A DNA stretch of 64,000 nucleotides from Pseudomonas sp. PSB18. GTDB taxonomy: Bacteria; Pseudomonadota; Gammaproteobacteria; Pseudomonadales; Pseudomonadaceae. The stretch is taken from positions 1 through 64,000 of the forward strand of contig NZ_NOIN01000014.1 of assembly GCF_014596565.1 (NCBI RefSeq). Direction: 5' to 3'. Positions 33,888-43,459 of the stretch are shown in pieces. Position 1 is the stretch's first letter. Every line of letters begins with the position of its first letter. The notes under the pieces were generated by a model. It was not told where the DNA came from. It ran no database searches and saw only the letters and a list, made by a program, of their open reading frames with translations. The position numbers and the translations under genes were made by a program.

Positions 33888-33953
33888 CTGTGGGAGCGAG
33901 CCTGCTCGCGAAAGCGGTAGGGCTGCTTTCGCGAACAGGATCGCTCCCGCAGG
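33888..33953. repeat. REPIN
   Basis: Forward unit 33888-33916 and a diverged reverse unit 33928-33953 form a compact hairpin between hscC and the solute-binding-protein operon. Confidence 0.85.
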
Positions 33954-33971
33954 GCTTGCGTCGCCTGGGGT

Positions 33972-34706
33972 TTAACGCTCTTCCCGCATGATCCGCGCCA
34001 CTTCCCCCGACGCTTCCAACTGCTCGAAAGCATGCTGCGCCCGGGCGACGACCTCGTCCGGCGTGCTCAGGCTGAAGGCCATGTAGACGCGGGCTGGGCG
34101 CTCATCGAAGGAGTAGACCTCCTCCAGGTCGGCGAAGGCCACATGTGCTTCGTCGCAGACGATCCGTGCGGCGTTCTCCGGCATTGGCAAGAGTTGGACC
34201 TGGCGGTTGAGCAGTTTCTGGAAGTTATCGTGACGGTCCGCCGATACCACCAACCGGGTAAACCCCTGCTGTTGCATGAGCAACTGCTTGGAGTCGTTGC
34301 GCACCACGCCCACGGTGTAGAGCTTGGCATCTTCGAGGTTGGCCAGCGTGATGTCTTGGCGCTCGCGCAGCTTGTAGAGCTTGATGGTCACCCGTTCCAG
34401 CTCGCCCACCCACTTGAACAACGGCTCGCGCAGCACGGTGCGGTCCATGGGGTAGATCAGCACATTGGGTTCGTGCAGGGCCTTGTCGTAAGCCCGGGCC
34501 CAGGGATATAGCAGGATATGGTGGTCGGTCAGCCCCGCTTTGGTCAGTGTTTCTTCAACGACGCGGGTGCCCGGCCCGACGAGTTTGCCGTCGCGCAAGT
34601 ACGCGTATAGCGAGTCTTCGGTCACGACTTCGATTCCTTCGGCGTGACTGTGCAGGCTGGTCAAGGCCACGAACAAACATAAGCAGAGCGTCAGGCGATG
34701 GTGCAT
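33972..34706 (-). CDS. SBP_bac_3-type periplasmic solute-binding protein (second of the cyclase operon)
   Basis: 244 residues with a signal peptide (MHHRLTLCLCLFVALTSLHS, then HAEG). The mature part EVVTEDSLYAYLRDGKLVGP-GTRVVEETL ... ILLYPWARAYDKALHEPNVL is the type II binding-protein pattern of polar-amino-acid receptors, with the PWARAY motif shared with the paralogue at 36064-36840. No ABC permease is nearby, so it probably serves signalling rather than transport. It lies 15 bp after a diguanylate cyclase gene. The ligand is unknown. Confidence 0.82.
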   Translation of the reverse strand: MHHRLTLCLCLFVALTSLHSHAEGIEVVTEDSLYAYLRDGKLVGPGTRVVEETLTKAGLTDHHILLYPWARAYDKALHEPNVLIYPMDRTVLREPLFKWVGELERVTIKLYKLRERQDITLANLEDAKLYTVGVVRNDSKQLLMQQQGFTRLVVSADRHDNFQKLLNRQVQLLPMPENAARIVCDEAHVAFADLEEVYSFDERPARVYMAFSLSTPDEVVARAQHAFEQLEASGEVARIMREER

Positions 34707-34721
34707 ACAGGCCTCACTGGA

Positions 34722-36062
34722 TTAGAAGGCAACGCAATTACGTCCTTGATGTTTCGCCCGATACAACGCCTGGTCGGCACGTTGCAGCAACAGGTCGAAG
34801 TGATCCATGGTCTGCGGGTCCAGCTCGGCGACGCCGATGCTGAGGGTGACAAAGGGTGATACCGCTGAGGCGCTATGGGGCAGTTCGCGCTTGGCCAGGC
34901 TGGCCCGGACCCTTTGGGCCGCTTCGTAGGCCTGCGCTGCGCCGACGTTGGGCAGCATCACGACGAACTCTTCGCCACCCACCCGGGCGGTCAGCTCACC
35001 GGAGCGCTCGAAGACGGCGCGAAGGGTTTCGGCGATTTGCTGCAGGCATTGGTCGCCCTGGATATGGCCGTAGGTGTCGTTGTAGAGCTTGAAGAAATCG
35101 ACGTCGCACATGAGCACTGACAGCGGGGTCTTTTGGCGAAGCGCACGACGAAGTTCGATTTCCTTCAGTTCGTCGAAATAGCGACGGTTGGGCAACCCGG
35201 TCAGCGCGTCATGCCGTGACAGGGCTTCGAGCGCCTGGTTGGCTGCCTTGAGTTCCGCGGTACGCGCCTCGACCAGCTCGGCCAATTGATCGCGGCTGGC
35301 CTCCATGGCCTGTTCATCCAGGCGCTGACGTTCCAGGTGAGCGTGGAGGTTGTCCTGGAGTTCGTTGAGCTGGGATTCGAGCAGGCTCAGTTCGTCCGGG
35401 CGCCGTACCGAGCGCTGCAGCTTGAAGTATTGCCTGAGGGTCTGTGGCGTGAGTTGGCCCAGATGCCGGGCAATGTGGATGACATGCACGGTCACCAGGC
35501 GATTGAACACGGTCATGACCAACCCGGCCAGCAGCAGCGACTGGATCACCTGGGCGATGACGATGCTGCGTGCCTCGCTCCAGAGACGTTCCCAGAGCAG
35601 GTTGTTATCGCCTTCAATGGTCAGCTCACCGACCTTTTCGTTGGCGCCTTCGTAGGGTTGCGCGACGAGTTCATGTTGCAGCACGGGCGCCGGGCCGGAC
35701 ATGACGACGGCGTATCGATTGAGTTCGATGATCTCGGGCGATTGACCGGGCCGCAGGATCTTGAGCACCACGCGGCCCACCGGCGCTGCCTTGGCAACGC
35801 TGGAGAGTTGCTTGCCCAGGGATTCACGGTCCAGCTCCCAGATGGCGTGGGACAAGGTGTTCTGGAACACCTGGTCGATCAGGACCAGTTCCGAGTTCAT
35901 TTCCGCCAGGTTGTTTTCCCAGGCGAGCCAGGTACGCAGTGTGACCATGGTCAGGGTAAACAGAAGGCAGAACAACAGTGTCGCGAGTACCAGGCGACGC
36001 CCCAGGGAGCTGAACGCCTTGACTTGTGGCTGGGTTGAGGGAGTCTCGGAGTTTCGCGCCAT
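34722..36062 (-). CDS. membrane diguanylate cyclase (GGDEF) in a binding-protein operon
   Basis: 446 residues from the ATG at 36062, which follows the upstream stop by a single base (TGAGATG). TM1 is about residues 22-44, a periplasmic region about 45-165 with YAVVMSGPAPVLQHELVAQP, TM2 about 170-190, then HAMP-like and coiled-coil segments (RRPDELSLLESQLNELQDNL, MEASRDQLAELVEARTAELK). The C-terminal GGDEF domain reads ARVGGEEFVVML, an active-type motif. The inhibitory site position has RSGE rather than RxxD, so product feedback may be lost. It makes c-di-GMP in response to a periplasmic cue that the flanking binding proteins may present. Confidence 0.9.
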   Translation of the reverse strand: MARNSETPSTQPQVKAFSSLGRRLVLATLLFCLLFTLTMVTLRTWLAWENNLAEMNSELVLIDQVFQNTLSHAIWELDRESLGKQLSSVAKAAPVGRVVLKILRPGQSPEIIELNRYAVVMSGPAPVLQHELVAQPYEGANEKVGELTIEGDNNLLWERLWSEARSIVIAQVIQSLLLAGLVMTVFNRLVTVHVIHIARHLGQLTPQTLRQYFKLQRSVRRPDELSLLESQLNELQDNLHAHLERQRLDEQAMEASRDQLAELVEARTAELKAANQALEALSRHDALTGLPNRRYFDELKEIELRRALRQKTPLSVLMCDVDFFKLYNDTYGHIQGDQCLQQIAETLRAVFERSGELTARVGGEEFVVMLPNVGAAQAYEAAQRVRASLAKRELPHSASAVSPFVTLSIGVAELDPQTMDHFDLLLQRADQALYRAKHQGRNCVAF

Positions 36063-36063
36063 C

Positions 36064-36840
36064 TCACAGCCATTTGTGCAGGATGGCGTCATAGACGCCA
36101 TTGCGGCGGATGGCTTCCAGGCCGGCGCGGAATTTCTCTACGGTCTCGACCGGCGTGTTGCGGCTGAACGCCATGCTCAGCGCTTCATCGCTGCTCAAGC
36201 CGGAAATCGGCAGTGAACGCACCAGCACCTTGGCCGGGTCTTCGCCGTTCTGGCGAACCAGGTACTGTGCGTTGAGCTCGTTGGAAATCCACATTTCCAC
36301 ATGGTCGACCTTGAGCTTGCGGTAGTTGTGCTCGTACTTGGTGCTCGACTGCAATTGTTCGCCTACGCGAAACCCCTTCGAGATCAGGTACTGCTCGCCC
36401 ACGTCCTGGTTGACGGTAGCGATCTGGTAGGCGCGGGCTTCGTCCAACGAGTTGAGTTTTACCGGCCGGTCAGCCAGCGAATACAGATACCAGTGGGTGG
36501 GCGCAATGGCCCCCACCCACTGGAACAGCGATTCGCGCTCAGGAGTACGGGCGATGGAGTAGATCAGCACGTTGCTGTCATCGAGCGCTAGCTGATAGGC
36601 GCGCGCCCAGGGCATGGATTGGATGGGAGCCTGTACGCCGATTTCCTTGAGCACGGCCTGGACCACCTCGGTGCTCATACCGGTCATCCGCCCATCCTGG
36701 GTCATGTTATAGGGCGGCAGTTCCTCCGTAACGATGCGCAACGCAGGCTCTGCCGCGGCCTTCGGCGAGAATCCGCTTGCAGCCATGAGCATCAGAACGC
36801 CAAACACCAGCAAACGGTCAAGCGACAGGACCATCGACAA
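36064..36840 (-). CDS. SBP_bac_3-type periplasmic solute-binding protein (first of the cyclase operon)
   Basis: 258 residues with a signal peptide (LDRLLVFGVLMLMAASGFSP, then KAAAEP). The mature sequence RIVTEELPPYNMTQDGRMTG, MSTEVVQAVLKEIGVQ, MPWARAYQLALDDSNVLIYS is the type II periplasmic-binding pattern of polar-amino-acid receptors. It is a diverged paralogue of the protein at 33972-34706. First gene of a three-gene operon with a diguanylate cyclase in the middle and no transport components. A 240-bp divergent region separates it from another GGDEF gene. Confidence 0.85.
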   Translation of the reverse strand: MSMVLSLDRLLVFGVLMLMAASGFSPKAAAEPALRIVTEELPPYNMTQDGRMTGMSTEVVQAVLKEIGVQAPIQSMPWARAYQLALDDSNVLIYSIARTPERESLFQWVGAIAPTHWYLYSLADRPVKLNSLDEARAYQIATVNQDVGEQYLISKGFRVGEQLQSSTKYEHNYRKLKVDHVEMWISNELNAQYLVRQNGEDPAKVLVRSLPISGLSSDEALSMAFSRNTPVETVEKFRAGLEAIRRNGVYDAILHKWL

Positions 36841-37080
36841 TTACCCTATGAAACCGGCAGGACACGGTGGGGCGAAAGAGCCCTCTTCTCGATAGTTATC
36901 GGCTGGATCGACCCAGGCTTGAGTGTCACCCGTCGCCGCCGTTCGTTTCCGTGGGATTGTAGAGGTTCGCCCGATTGTTTAGCTGAAATTCGCCCGGGAA
37001 AACTCCAGCCCCTGGCTGCCGAGCCGATACAGCCCATATGCGCATTGACGCTGGCGAGATGTTGGAGCGGAGAGCAAGAG

Positions 37081-39000
37081 ATGGTGCAACAAGACCCGGG
37101 GCTGAGTTCCGGCAAACACTCACTCACTGCTCGTGCGCTGCGTCTGGCGGTCCTGCGGATCGGCCTGGTTTCGTTGTGTGCCGGTGCGATTTCCTATTAT
37201 GTGAACCTGTCCTCGCTGGAAAAAGCGATTACCACGCAATTGTTGCTCTCCACCGAGCAGACCTTGCAGCGCGAATCCCTGCCGTTCAACGAAATAAAGG
37301 ATCTGCAGCGCAATTTCCTGAATGAGTTCAGGAGCCGCCTGGACAATCCGGGAAGTCGAGCTGCACTGGTGCAGGACTTCGACCGGATCTTCTACCGGCA
37401 CGAGGACGGCTCCTACACCCAGCGACCGATGCTGTTCGAAGGCGAACCCTTGCCGGATGGCCGTCGGTTTGCCGGGATGTCAGCCACCTACGCGCCCGAC
37501 ATGCCACCCGACGATGACATCAAGGCGCGGTTTGCCCTGTCGTATATTCTCTCGTACAAATACGGCTCCAGCGTCCAGGGACGGCTGTTCAATTTCTATG
37601 GTGTGGTGCCCGAGAAGGGCTTTCCCATCTACCAGCAGGCTGATATCGCCAAGGTCTTTACCTATTCCGGGCCGGATGCCCTGAAGCTGGAAACCTATGA
37701 GTTCTATGCGCGCGGTTTTGCGAGCCCAGCCAGCGAAACGTTGTTCACGCGGATGTACTGGGATGCATCGAACGACGCCTGGATGACCACCGTGGCCACG
37801 CCCGACGTGGCCGACGCCTCCGGCAAGCACCAGATCCTGGCCTGTGTCGATGTGCTGCTCGATGAACTCATGAAGCGCACGGCGAGCCCCTTTGTGGACG
37901 GTGCGTACAGCACCATGTTTATCGCCGATGGCGACGGCACGCTGATCTACTACCCAGGCAAGATGGACCAGGTCAAAACCAGCGAGGGCAAAGCCTCCAT
38001 CCGCTCGCTCGGGCTGGACGGCGACTATCCGCTTCTAGAGACCGTACCTGCGCTGACGCCCGGCAAGGCCGTGGTGGTGCAGACACGTGACGACATTGTC
38101 GCGATGGGCCTCGTTCCCGGTACGCCCTGGGCACTTGCCGTGCACTTTCCCCGGGCGCACATGGTGCCGGCGATTCTCAACAACCTGCTGATCGTGGTTG
38201 CCCTTGGACTGCTGACCCTGCTGGTGGAGATTTTCATCCTGCGCTCCATTCTGCAGAAGCAGGTGGCCATCCCGCTGTTTCGCCTGATGCAGGCAACACG
38301 CTCGCTGGGTTTGTCCAGGGAACGCCTGAACCGCGACAGGCTGCCGGTCCGCTCCGCCGACGAAATTGGCGAACTGGCCCGGGACTTTGCCTCGATGGCG
38401 GATCGGATCCAGGACGCCCAGGAGCAATTGGAGCTCAAGGTCAAGGACCGGACAGCGGCGCTTGAGGAAGCCAATCGGCAATTGGTTGTGCTGAGCACCA
38501 CTGACGGCTTGACGGGAATCGCCAACCGCCGGCATTTCGATGAGACCCTGGTCAACGAATGGCGGCGCTCGGTGCGCGCGGGAACACTGTTGTCGTTGAT
38601 GCTGATCGATGTCGACCTGTTCAAGAGCTATAACGACCATTACGGGCATCAGGCTGGCGATGACTGCCTGCGAAGCGTCGCCAATGCGCTGAAAGTCCAT
38701 GCCCAGCGGGCCGGTGACCTGGTGGCGCGCTACGGGGGCGAGGAGTTTGTCCTCATCACCACGACGCCCAACGCCGACAGTGCGCTGCAGCATGCCCAGG
38801 CCTTGGGCGAAGCCGTGGAAGCCCTGGCGCTGCCCCATGCCAGGTCGCCGTTCGGCTTCGTGACGGTGAGCATTGGCCTGGCGGTCATGGTGCTCATGGA
38901 GGAGGTGACGGCGCAAGACCTGCTCAAGCAAGCCGATCAGGCGCTCTACATGGCCAAGGCCAGGGGGCGTAACCAGACCATGCTGGCGAGTGCTTCGTGA
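37081..39000 (+). CDS. dCache-HAMP-GGDEF diguanylate cyclase
   Basis: 639 residues from the ATG at 37081; the open frame extends upstream to 36619 but that part runs antisense through the neighbouring binding-protein gene. TM1 is about residues 22-40, a double-Cache periplasmic domain about 41-355, TM2 about 360-382, HAMP about 383-440, then a coiled coil (LELKVKDRTAALEEANRQLV) and a GGDEF domain with ARYGGEEFVLIT and an RxxD inhibitory site (RAGD) five residues before it. It makes c-di-GMP in response to an extracellular small molecule, probably with product feedback. It is divergent from the binding-protein/cyclase operon, so the two may share regulation. Confidence 0.92.
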   Translation: MVQQDPGLSSGKHSLTARALRLAVLRIGLVSLCAGAISYYVNLSSLEKAITTQLLLSTEQTLQRESLPFNEIKDLQRNFLNEFRSRLDNPGSRAALVQDFDRIFYRHEDGSYTQRPMLFEGEPLPDGRRFAGMSATYAPDMPPDDDIKARFALSYILSYKYGSSVQGRLFNFYGVVPEKGFPIYQQADIAKVFTYSGPDALKLETYEFYARGFASPASETLFTRMYWDASNDAWMTTVATPDVADASGKHQILACVDVLLDELMKRTASPFVDGAYSTMFIADGDGTLIYYPGKMDQVKTSEGKASIRSLGLDGDYPLLETVPALTPGKAVVVQTRDDIVAMGLVPGTPWALAVHFPRAHMVPAILNNLLIVVALGLLTLLVEIFILRSILQKQVAIPLFRLMQATRSLGLSRERLNRDRLPVRSADEIGELARDFASMADRIQDAQEQLELKVKDRTAALEEANRQLVVLSTTDGLTGIANRRHFDETLVNEWRRSVRAGTLLSLMLIDVDLFKSYNDHYGHQAGDDCLRSVANALKVHAQRAGDLVARYGGEEFVLITTTPNADSALQHAQALGEAVEALALPHARSPFGFVTVSIGLAVMVLMEEVTAQDLLKQADQALYMAKARGRNQTMLASAS

Positions 39001-39119
39001 GCTGGGGCTTGACGTTGCTACGCGAATGACAAACACCATCGATCCGGTTATTTAAAGGAACCCAGTGTCACTCCCTCCTGTCACTCGTTTGTCCAGGAAC
39101 GACAACAGGGAGTCCACTG

Positions 39120-40745
39120 ATGCGACCTTTGCATTTCACCAGCCTGTCCTTCGCCGTCGTGCTTTGCGCGGCCTGTTCCAGTCAACCGTCGGCAACATGG
39201 AGCTACGCCGATGCCCAGGGACGGGCCAACTCACCACCTGACCAGGCTTACCCGGAACTGTTCGAAGCGGTGCAACGCGGCCAGGTGTTTACCGACCAGA
39301 AACACTTCGTGGACGCGCTGCCCAACCGCGATCCGGCGCGGATCCGTGCCGATTACCTGGCCCGCCGCGACAGCGCCGGCTTCGACCTCAAGGCCTTCGT
39401 CAAGGACAATTTCACCGAATCCGGTCAAGCCGAAAGCCCGGCACCCAAGCCCGGCGCGCCGATCCGGGAGCACATCGACAATCTCTGGCCGGTGCTGAGC
39501 CGAACCTACAGGGAAGTGCCTCAGTACAGCAGCCTGTTGCCCTTGCCCCAGCCTTATGTGGTGCCGGGCGGGCGTTTTCGCGAGATGTACTACTGGGATT
39601 CCTATTTCACCATGCTCGGCCTGGAGCAAAGCGGCGACAAGGCCCGGGTGCGGCAGATGGTCGACAACTTCGCCTACATGATCGACACCTACGGCCACAT
39701 TCCCAATGGCAATCGCACCTATTACCTGAGCCGCACCCAGCCGCCGTTCTTTGCCTACATGGTGGAGTTGCAGGCGCACATCGAGGGTGATCAGGCCTAC
39801 AGTCGATACCTGCCACAACTGCAAAAGGAATACGCCTACTGGATGGCCGGCGCACAGACGCTCAAGCCCGACGCGGCTGCCCGGCATGTGGTCAAGCTGG
39901 CGGATGGCAGCGTGCTCAATCGCTACTGGGATGCCAGTCCGACGCCGCGGCAGGAATCGTGGTTGCAAGACGTCAAGACCGCCGAACAGACGCCGGACCG
40001 GCCGAAGCAGGAGGTTTGGCGTGACCTGCGTGCCGGGGCAGAAAGCGGCTGGGATTTCAGCTCCCGCTGGCTGGGCGACGGCAAGGACCTGACGACGATA
40101 CGGACCACCTCCATCGTGCCGGTGGACCTGAACAGCCTGATGTATCACCTGGAGCGCACCATCGCCAAAGGCTGCGAGACCGTTCAGAACGTGCCTTGCG
40201 TCCAGGCCTATGGCCAGCGCGCCGACCAGCGCCAGCGTGCCATCGAGCGACATTTATGGAAGGCCGATGGCGGTTATTACGTGGACTACGATTGGCAGTT
40301 GAAGCAGTCACGCCCAAACCTGACTGCTGCAACGCTGTTTCCGTTGTACACCGGCCTGGCCTCAGCCGAGCGTGCAGGCCGTACTGCCGATGCGGTACGC
40401 GCAGGCTTGCTGCGTCCGGGCGGCATCGCGACCACCCAGGTCAGCAATGGCCAGCAGTGGGATGAGCCCAACGGCTGGGCACCGCTGCAATGGGTAGCGG
40501 TGGAAGGTTTGAGCCGTTATGGGCAAACCGCGCTGGCGGAGCAGATTGGCACGCGCTTTCTGCAGCAAGTACAGAATCTCTATCGCGACGAAGACAAACT
40601 GGTGGAGAAATACGACGTGTCCGGCGCGGGGCAGGGTGGCGGCGGGGGCGAATACGAGTTGCAGGACGGCTTCGGCTGGACCAACGGTGTCACGCTGAAG
40701 TTGCTGGAGAAATATGGCGCGAACGCCGAATCCGGTAGCCATTGA
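39120..40745 (+). CDS. treA: periplasmic trehalase TreA (GH37)
   Basis: 541 residues. It hydrolyses trehalose to two glucose. Signatures of family GH37 are PGGRFREMYYWDSYFT (from about residue 149) and QQWDEPNGWAPLQW. The catalytic acid is expected at Asp312 in ESGWDFSSRW and the base at Glu511 in GGGGEYELQDGFGW. A signal sequence (TSLSFAVVLCAACSSQ) indicates export; Cys follows LCAA, which is not a canonical lipobox, so a lipoprotein form is uncertain. AGGGAG lies 9 nt upstream of the start. The gene stands alone; no trehalose transporter is adjacent. Confidence 0.95.
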   Translation: MRPLHFTSLSFAVVLCAACSSQPSATWSYADAQGRANSPPDQAYPELFEAVQRGQVFTDQKHFVDALPNRDPARIRADYLARRDSAGFDLKAFVKDNFTESGQAESPAPKPGAPIREHIDNLWPVLSRTYREVPQYSSLLPLPQPYVVPGGRFREMYYWDSYFTMLGLEQSGDKARVRQMVDNFAYMIDTYGHIPNGNRTYYLSRTQPPFFAYMVELQAHIEGDQAYSRYLPQLQKEYAYWMAGAQTLKPDAAARHVVKLADGSVLNRYWDASPTPRQESWLQDVKTAEQTPDRPKQEVWRDLRAGAESGWDFSSRWLGDGKDLTTIRTTSIVPVDLNSLMYHLERTIAKGCETVQNVPCVQAYGQRADQRQRAIERHLWKADGGYYVDYDWQLKQSRPNLTAATLFPLYTGLASAERAGRTADAVRAGLLRPGGIATTQVSNGQQWDEPNGWAPLQWVAVEGLSRYGQTALAEQIGTRFLQQVQNLYRDEDKLVEKYDVSGAGQGGGGGEYELQDGFGWTNGVTLKLLEKYGANAESGSH

Positions 40746-40770
40746 TCGTACTGTATCGAGGGTTTTGGTC

Positions 40771-41334
40771 ATGAGTGAGGTTTATACGATAGGTCATTCG
40801 ACCAGGACCCTTGAGCAGTTCGTGGAAACCATCGGCAGCTTCGGTATCGACACCGTGGTCGATGTGCGAACGGTTCCACGATCCCGGACGAATCCCCAGT
40901 ACAACCTGGATACCTTGCCTGGAGAATTGGCCCGGCTTGGAATCAACCATGAGCAGATTCTGGAACTGGGAGGACTGCGAAAGAAATCAAGCGTCGTCCC
41001 CGACGAGACCAATGCCTTCTGGACCAATCGCAGTTTTCACAATTACGCCGACTATGCGCTCTCGGATGAGTTCGAGGACGGTCTGAACCGGTTGCTGGCG
41101 CTCGGTGAAACCCAGCGGTGCGTCATCATGTGCGCGGAAGCCGTCTGGTGGCGCTGCCATCGCAGGATCATCGCCGATTATCTGTTGCTCCGCGGTGTCG
41201 AGGTGATCCACGTCATGGACAAGGATAAATCGAGCAGGGCTATATTGAACCCTGCTGCACAAGCGCACGGACTCAAGCTGACTTACCCGGCGGCGAGGGG
41301 AGAGGGTGGCGGGACAGGCTCCGCCACCCTTTAG
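40771..41334 (+). CDS. DUF488 family protein
   Basis: 187 residues from MSEVYTIGHSTRTLEQF, with GAGG 9 nt upstream; a longer in-frame start would overlap the trehalase end. Family signatures are YTIGHSTRTLEQFV, VVDVRTVPRSRTNPQYN, and the closing CAEAVWWRCHRRIIADYLL with two conserved cysteines and CHR. DUF488 proteins are cytoplasmic and of uncertain function. It lies 25 bp after treA and converges on an amidase gene with a 2-bp gap. Confidence 0.88.
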   Translation: MSEVYTIGHSTRTLEQFVETIGSFGIDTVVDVRTVPRSRTNPQYNLDTLPGELARLGINHEQILELGGLRKKSSVVPDETNAFWTNRSFHNYADYALSDEFEDGLNRLLALGETQRCVIMCAEAVWWRCHRRIIADYLLLRGVEVIHVMDKDKSSRAILNPAAQAHGLKLTYPAARGEGGGTGSATL

Positions 41335-41336
41335 CT

Positions 41337-43046
41337 TCAGCGAATCGACAACGGCGGAGTGCGCGGAGGTACTCGCCGCTTCGAACCGGTCGACTCGAAT
41401 GCCGAGGCCAGGCGCAGCAGCTTCGAATCGTCATAGGCACGACCGGCAAACGTCAGCCCGACAGGCATGCCGATGTCTGCCATGACCCCCATCGGCACCG
41501 TGACGGTAGGCACGCCCAGATGGCGGATGGCGAGGTTACCGTTGGCGACCCAGACCCCGTTGCTCCAGGCGATATCCGCGGAGACCGGGTTGACGTCGGC
41601 GTCCGCCGGCCCGACGTCGGCGACAGTGGGGAAGATCACCGCATCGAGTCCAAGCCGCTTCATCCAGTCTTCAAGGTCGATCTGCCGGGTCTTTTCCAGC
41701 CCCCGCAGGCCATCCGGCAGCGTGGGGATCTGGTCCCAGGGCGTGATGCCGCGTTCGGCCATTTTCACGTATTCGTCCATCCCGGCGGCCAGATCGTCCT
41801 CGCGGTTGGGCAGGGTGCCCGGGTCGTGGGGGAAGATCAGCGGGCCGTTCACGTCGGCCAGGCGATTGAGTTTCGGATCACCGTTGGCCCGCAGGAAATC
41901 ATCGAACGCCCAGGCCGACAGGTCCCACAGTTCGTGGTGGAGGAACTCCTTGGAAACCAGGCCACGGGTAAACACTGTCGGAGCGCCGGGGCGGTCGCCT
42001 TCACAGTTGGACACCAGCGGGAAATCCACTTCGACCACTTCGGCGCCGCAGGCTTCGAGGGCCTTGCGTGCTTCTTCCCAGAGGGCGATCACCGAAGGGC
42101 GGGTGATGATGCGTTGCCCGGTCGGACCGCCGATGCCCGGGGCTTCAGCCGTGCCGGCGTCGGGATCGGCATTGATGTACATGCGCGGAACGCCGAAGCG
42201 AATACCTGCCAACGCCTCGGGAGCGGCGGCGAGCGCGGGGTAGGAGGCGGGTCGCACGGCGTCGACGCTTGGAATGGGCACCCAGGGTTGCAGGCGCCAC
42301 AGGTCGCCTCGGGTGTCCGGGTCCTGTGCGACCACCACATCCAGCACTTCCAGCAGATCGGCCATGGTCCGGGCGTAAGGGACCACCACGTCCATCGTGG
42401 GCGTCAGTGGCCAGTTGCCGCGCACCGAGATCACGCCGCGTGAAGGCGTATAGGCACACAAGCCATTATTCGAGGCCGGGCCGCGCCCGCTGGACCAGGT
42501 TTCCTCGGCCAGGCCGAATGCCGCGAAACTGGCCGCCGTTGCCGTGCCGGCGCCGTTGGAAGAGCCCGAGGCAAAGGGCGCGGTGAGGTAGTCGCCGTTG
42601 TACGGGCTCTCGGCACGGCCGTACACGCCGCGCTGCATGCCGCCGTTGGCCATGGGCGGCATATTGGTCTTGCCCAGGCAGATCGCCCCGGCGCCGCGCA
42701 GCCGCTCGATGGTGAAGGCATCGCGGTAGGCAACCAGGTCCTTGAAGGCCGGACTTCCGGAGGCGGCGGTGAGGCCTTTCACCAGATAACTGTCCTTGGC
42801 GGTGTAGGGAATGCCATCGAGCGGACCCAGCGTCTTGCCCTGGGCCCGGCGGGCATCGGATGCCTGTGCTTCGTTCAACGCTTCCGGGTTTCGCACCACC
42901 ACCGCGTTCAGGGCGGTGGGCGTGTCCGGCCCATCGTAGGCCTCGATCCTGGCGAGGTAGGCCTGGACCAGCTCTACCGCTGTCGTCTGTCTAGATTCGA
43001 GCGCGGCGCGCAATTGGGCAATGGAAACTTCAGTGATTTCGATCAT
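41337..43046 (-). CDS. amidase-signature family hydrolase
   Basis: 569 residues. The Ser-cisSer-Lys triad is visible as Lys in GIPYTAKDSYLVKG, and the serines in FASGSSNGAGTATAASFAAF; the nucleophile Ser should lie in the segment WSSGRGPASNNGLCAYTPSR. The C-terminus (RHLGVPTVTVPMGVMADIGM, PVGLTFAGRAYDDSKLL) is typical of the family. It cleaves an amide bond; the substrate is not predictable (aliphatic or aryl amides, indoleacetamide-like or peptide amides are possible). Monocistronic by position, with a REP cluster upstream. Confidence 0.9.
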   Translation of the reverse strand: MIEITEVSIAQLRAALESRQTTAVELVQAYLARIEAYDGPDTPTALNAVVVRNPEALNEAQASDARRAQGKTLGPLDGIPYTAKDSYLVKGLTAASGSPAFKDLVAYRDAFTIERLRGAGAICLGKTNMPPMANGGMQRGVYGRAESPYNGDYLTAPFASGSSNGAGTATAASFAAFGLAEETWSSGRGPASNNGLCAYTPSRGVISVRGNWPLTPTMDVVVPYARTMADLLEVLDVVVAQDPDTRGDLWRLQPWVPIPSVDAVRPASYPALAAAPEALAGIRFGVPRMYINADPDAGTAEAPGIGGPTGQRIITRPSVIALWEEARKALEACGAEVVEVDFPLVSNCEGDRPGAPTVFTRGLVSKEFLHHELWDLSAWAFDDFLRANGDPKLNRLADVNGPLIFPHDPGTLPNREDDLAAGMDEYVKMAERGITPWDQIPTLPDGLRGLEKTRQIDLEDWMKRLGLDAVIFPTVADVGPADADVNPVSADIAWSNGVWVANGNLAIRHLGVPTVTVPMGVMADIGMPVGLTFAGRAYDDSKLLRLASAFESTGSKRRVPPRTPPLSIR

Positions 43047-43140
43047 GCTGTTATCGCTGCGGATGACGAGAGATGGAGGTTGGACACCCTGGGCCTCTCA
43101 AAGTGGGTTCTCATTCGATTGCCGTGCACTTTACCACCGC

Positions 43141-43364
43141 CATCGCGAGCAAGCTCGCTCCCACATTGGGTCGGCGGTGCATGTGCGATACAGACCTTTG
43201 TGGGAGCCGGGCTTGCCCGCGAAGGCGGTGATACATTCGACATGGATGCAAGCCGAACCACCGTCATCGCGAGCAGGCTCGCTCCCACATTGGATCGGCG
43301 GTGCATGCACTACTTATGCACGACACCGGACCTCTGTGGGAGCGAGCCTGCTCGCGATAGCGGC
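43141..43364. repeat. cluster of four REP units
   Basis: Units at about 43141-43165 (reverse), 43199-43230 (forward, diverged GGGAGCCGGGCTTGCCCGCG variant), 43264-43290 (reverse) and 43335-43364 (forward) alternate in orientation. The second unit is of a different REP subtype. Confidence 0.88.
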
Positions 43365-43459
43365 GGCATATTCAACATTGAACTACCTGATCCACCGCTC
43401 TCCCAATTTGCCTTCGCAATACCGGCGCGTGGGGGTTCCCATTACATACGGTAAAACAT

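Noticed and set aside
36619..37080. N-terminal extension of the dCache-GGDEF gene
   Set aside because: This stretch is antisense to the signal-peptide end of the neighbouring binding-protein gene. The ATG at 37081 starts a natural TM-anchored sensor.
39001..39119. Specific promoter for treA
   Set aside because: A TTGACG hexamer is present but no acceptable -10 lies at the right spacing, and no stress-sigma consensus is visible.
43141..43364. Alternating palindromic repeats resembling a CRISPR array
   Set aside because: Units alternate in orientation, differ in spacing and match the REP core found elsewhere. There are no uniform spacers and no cas genes.
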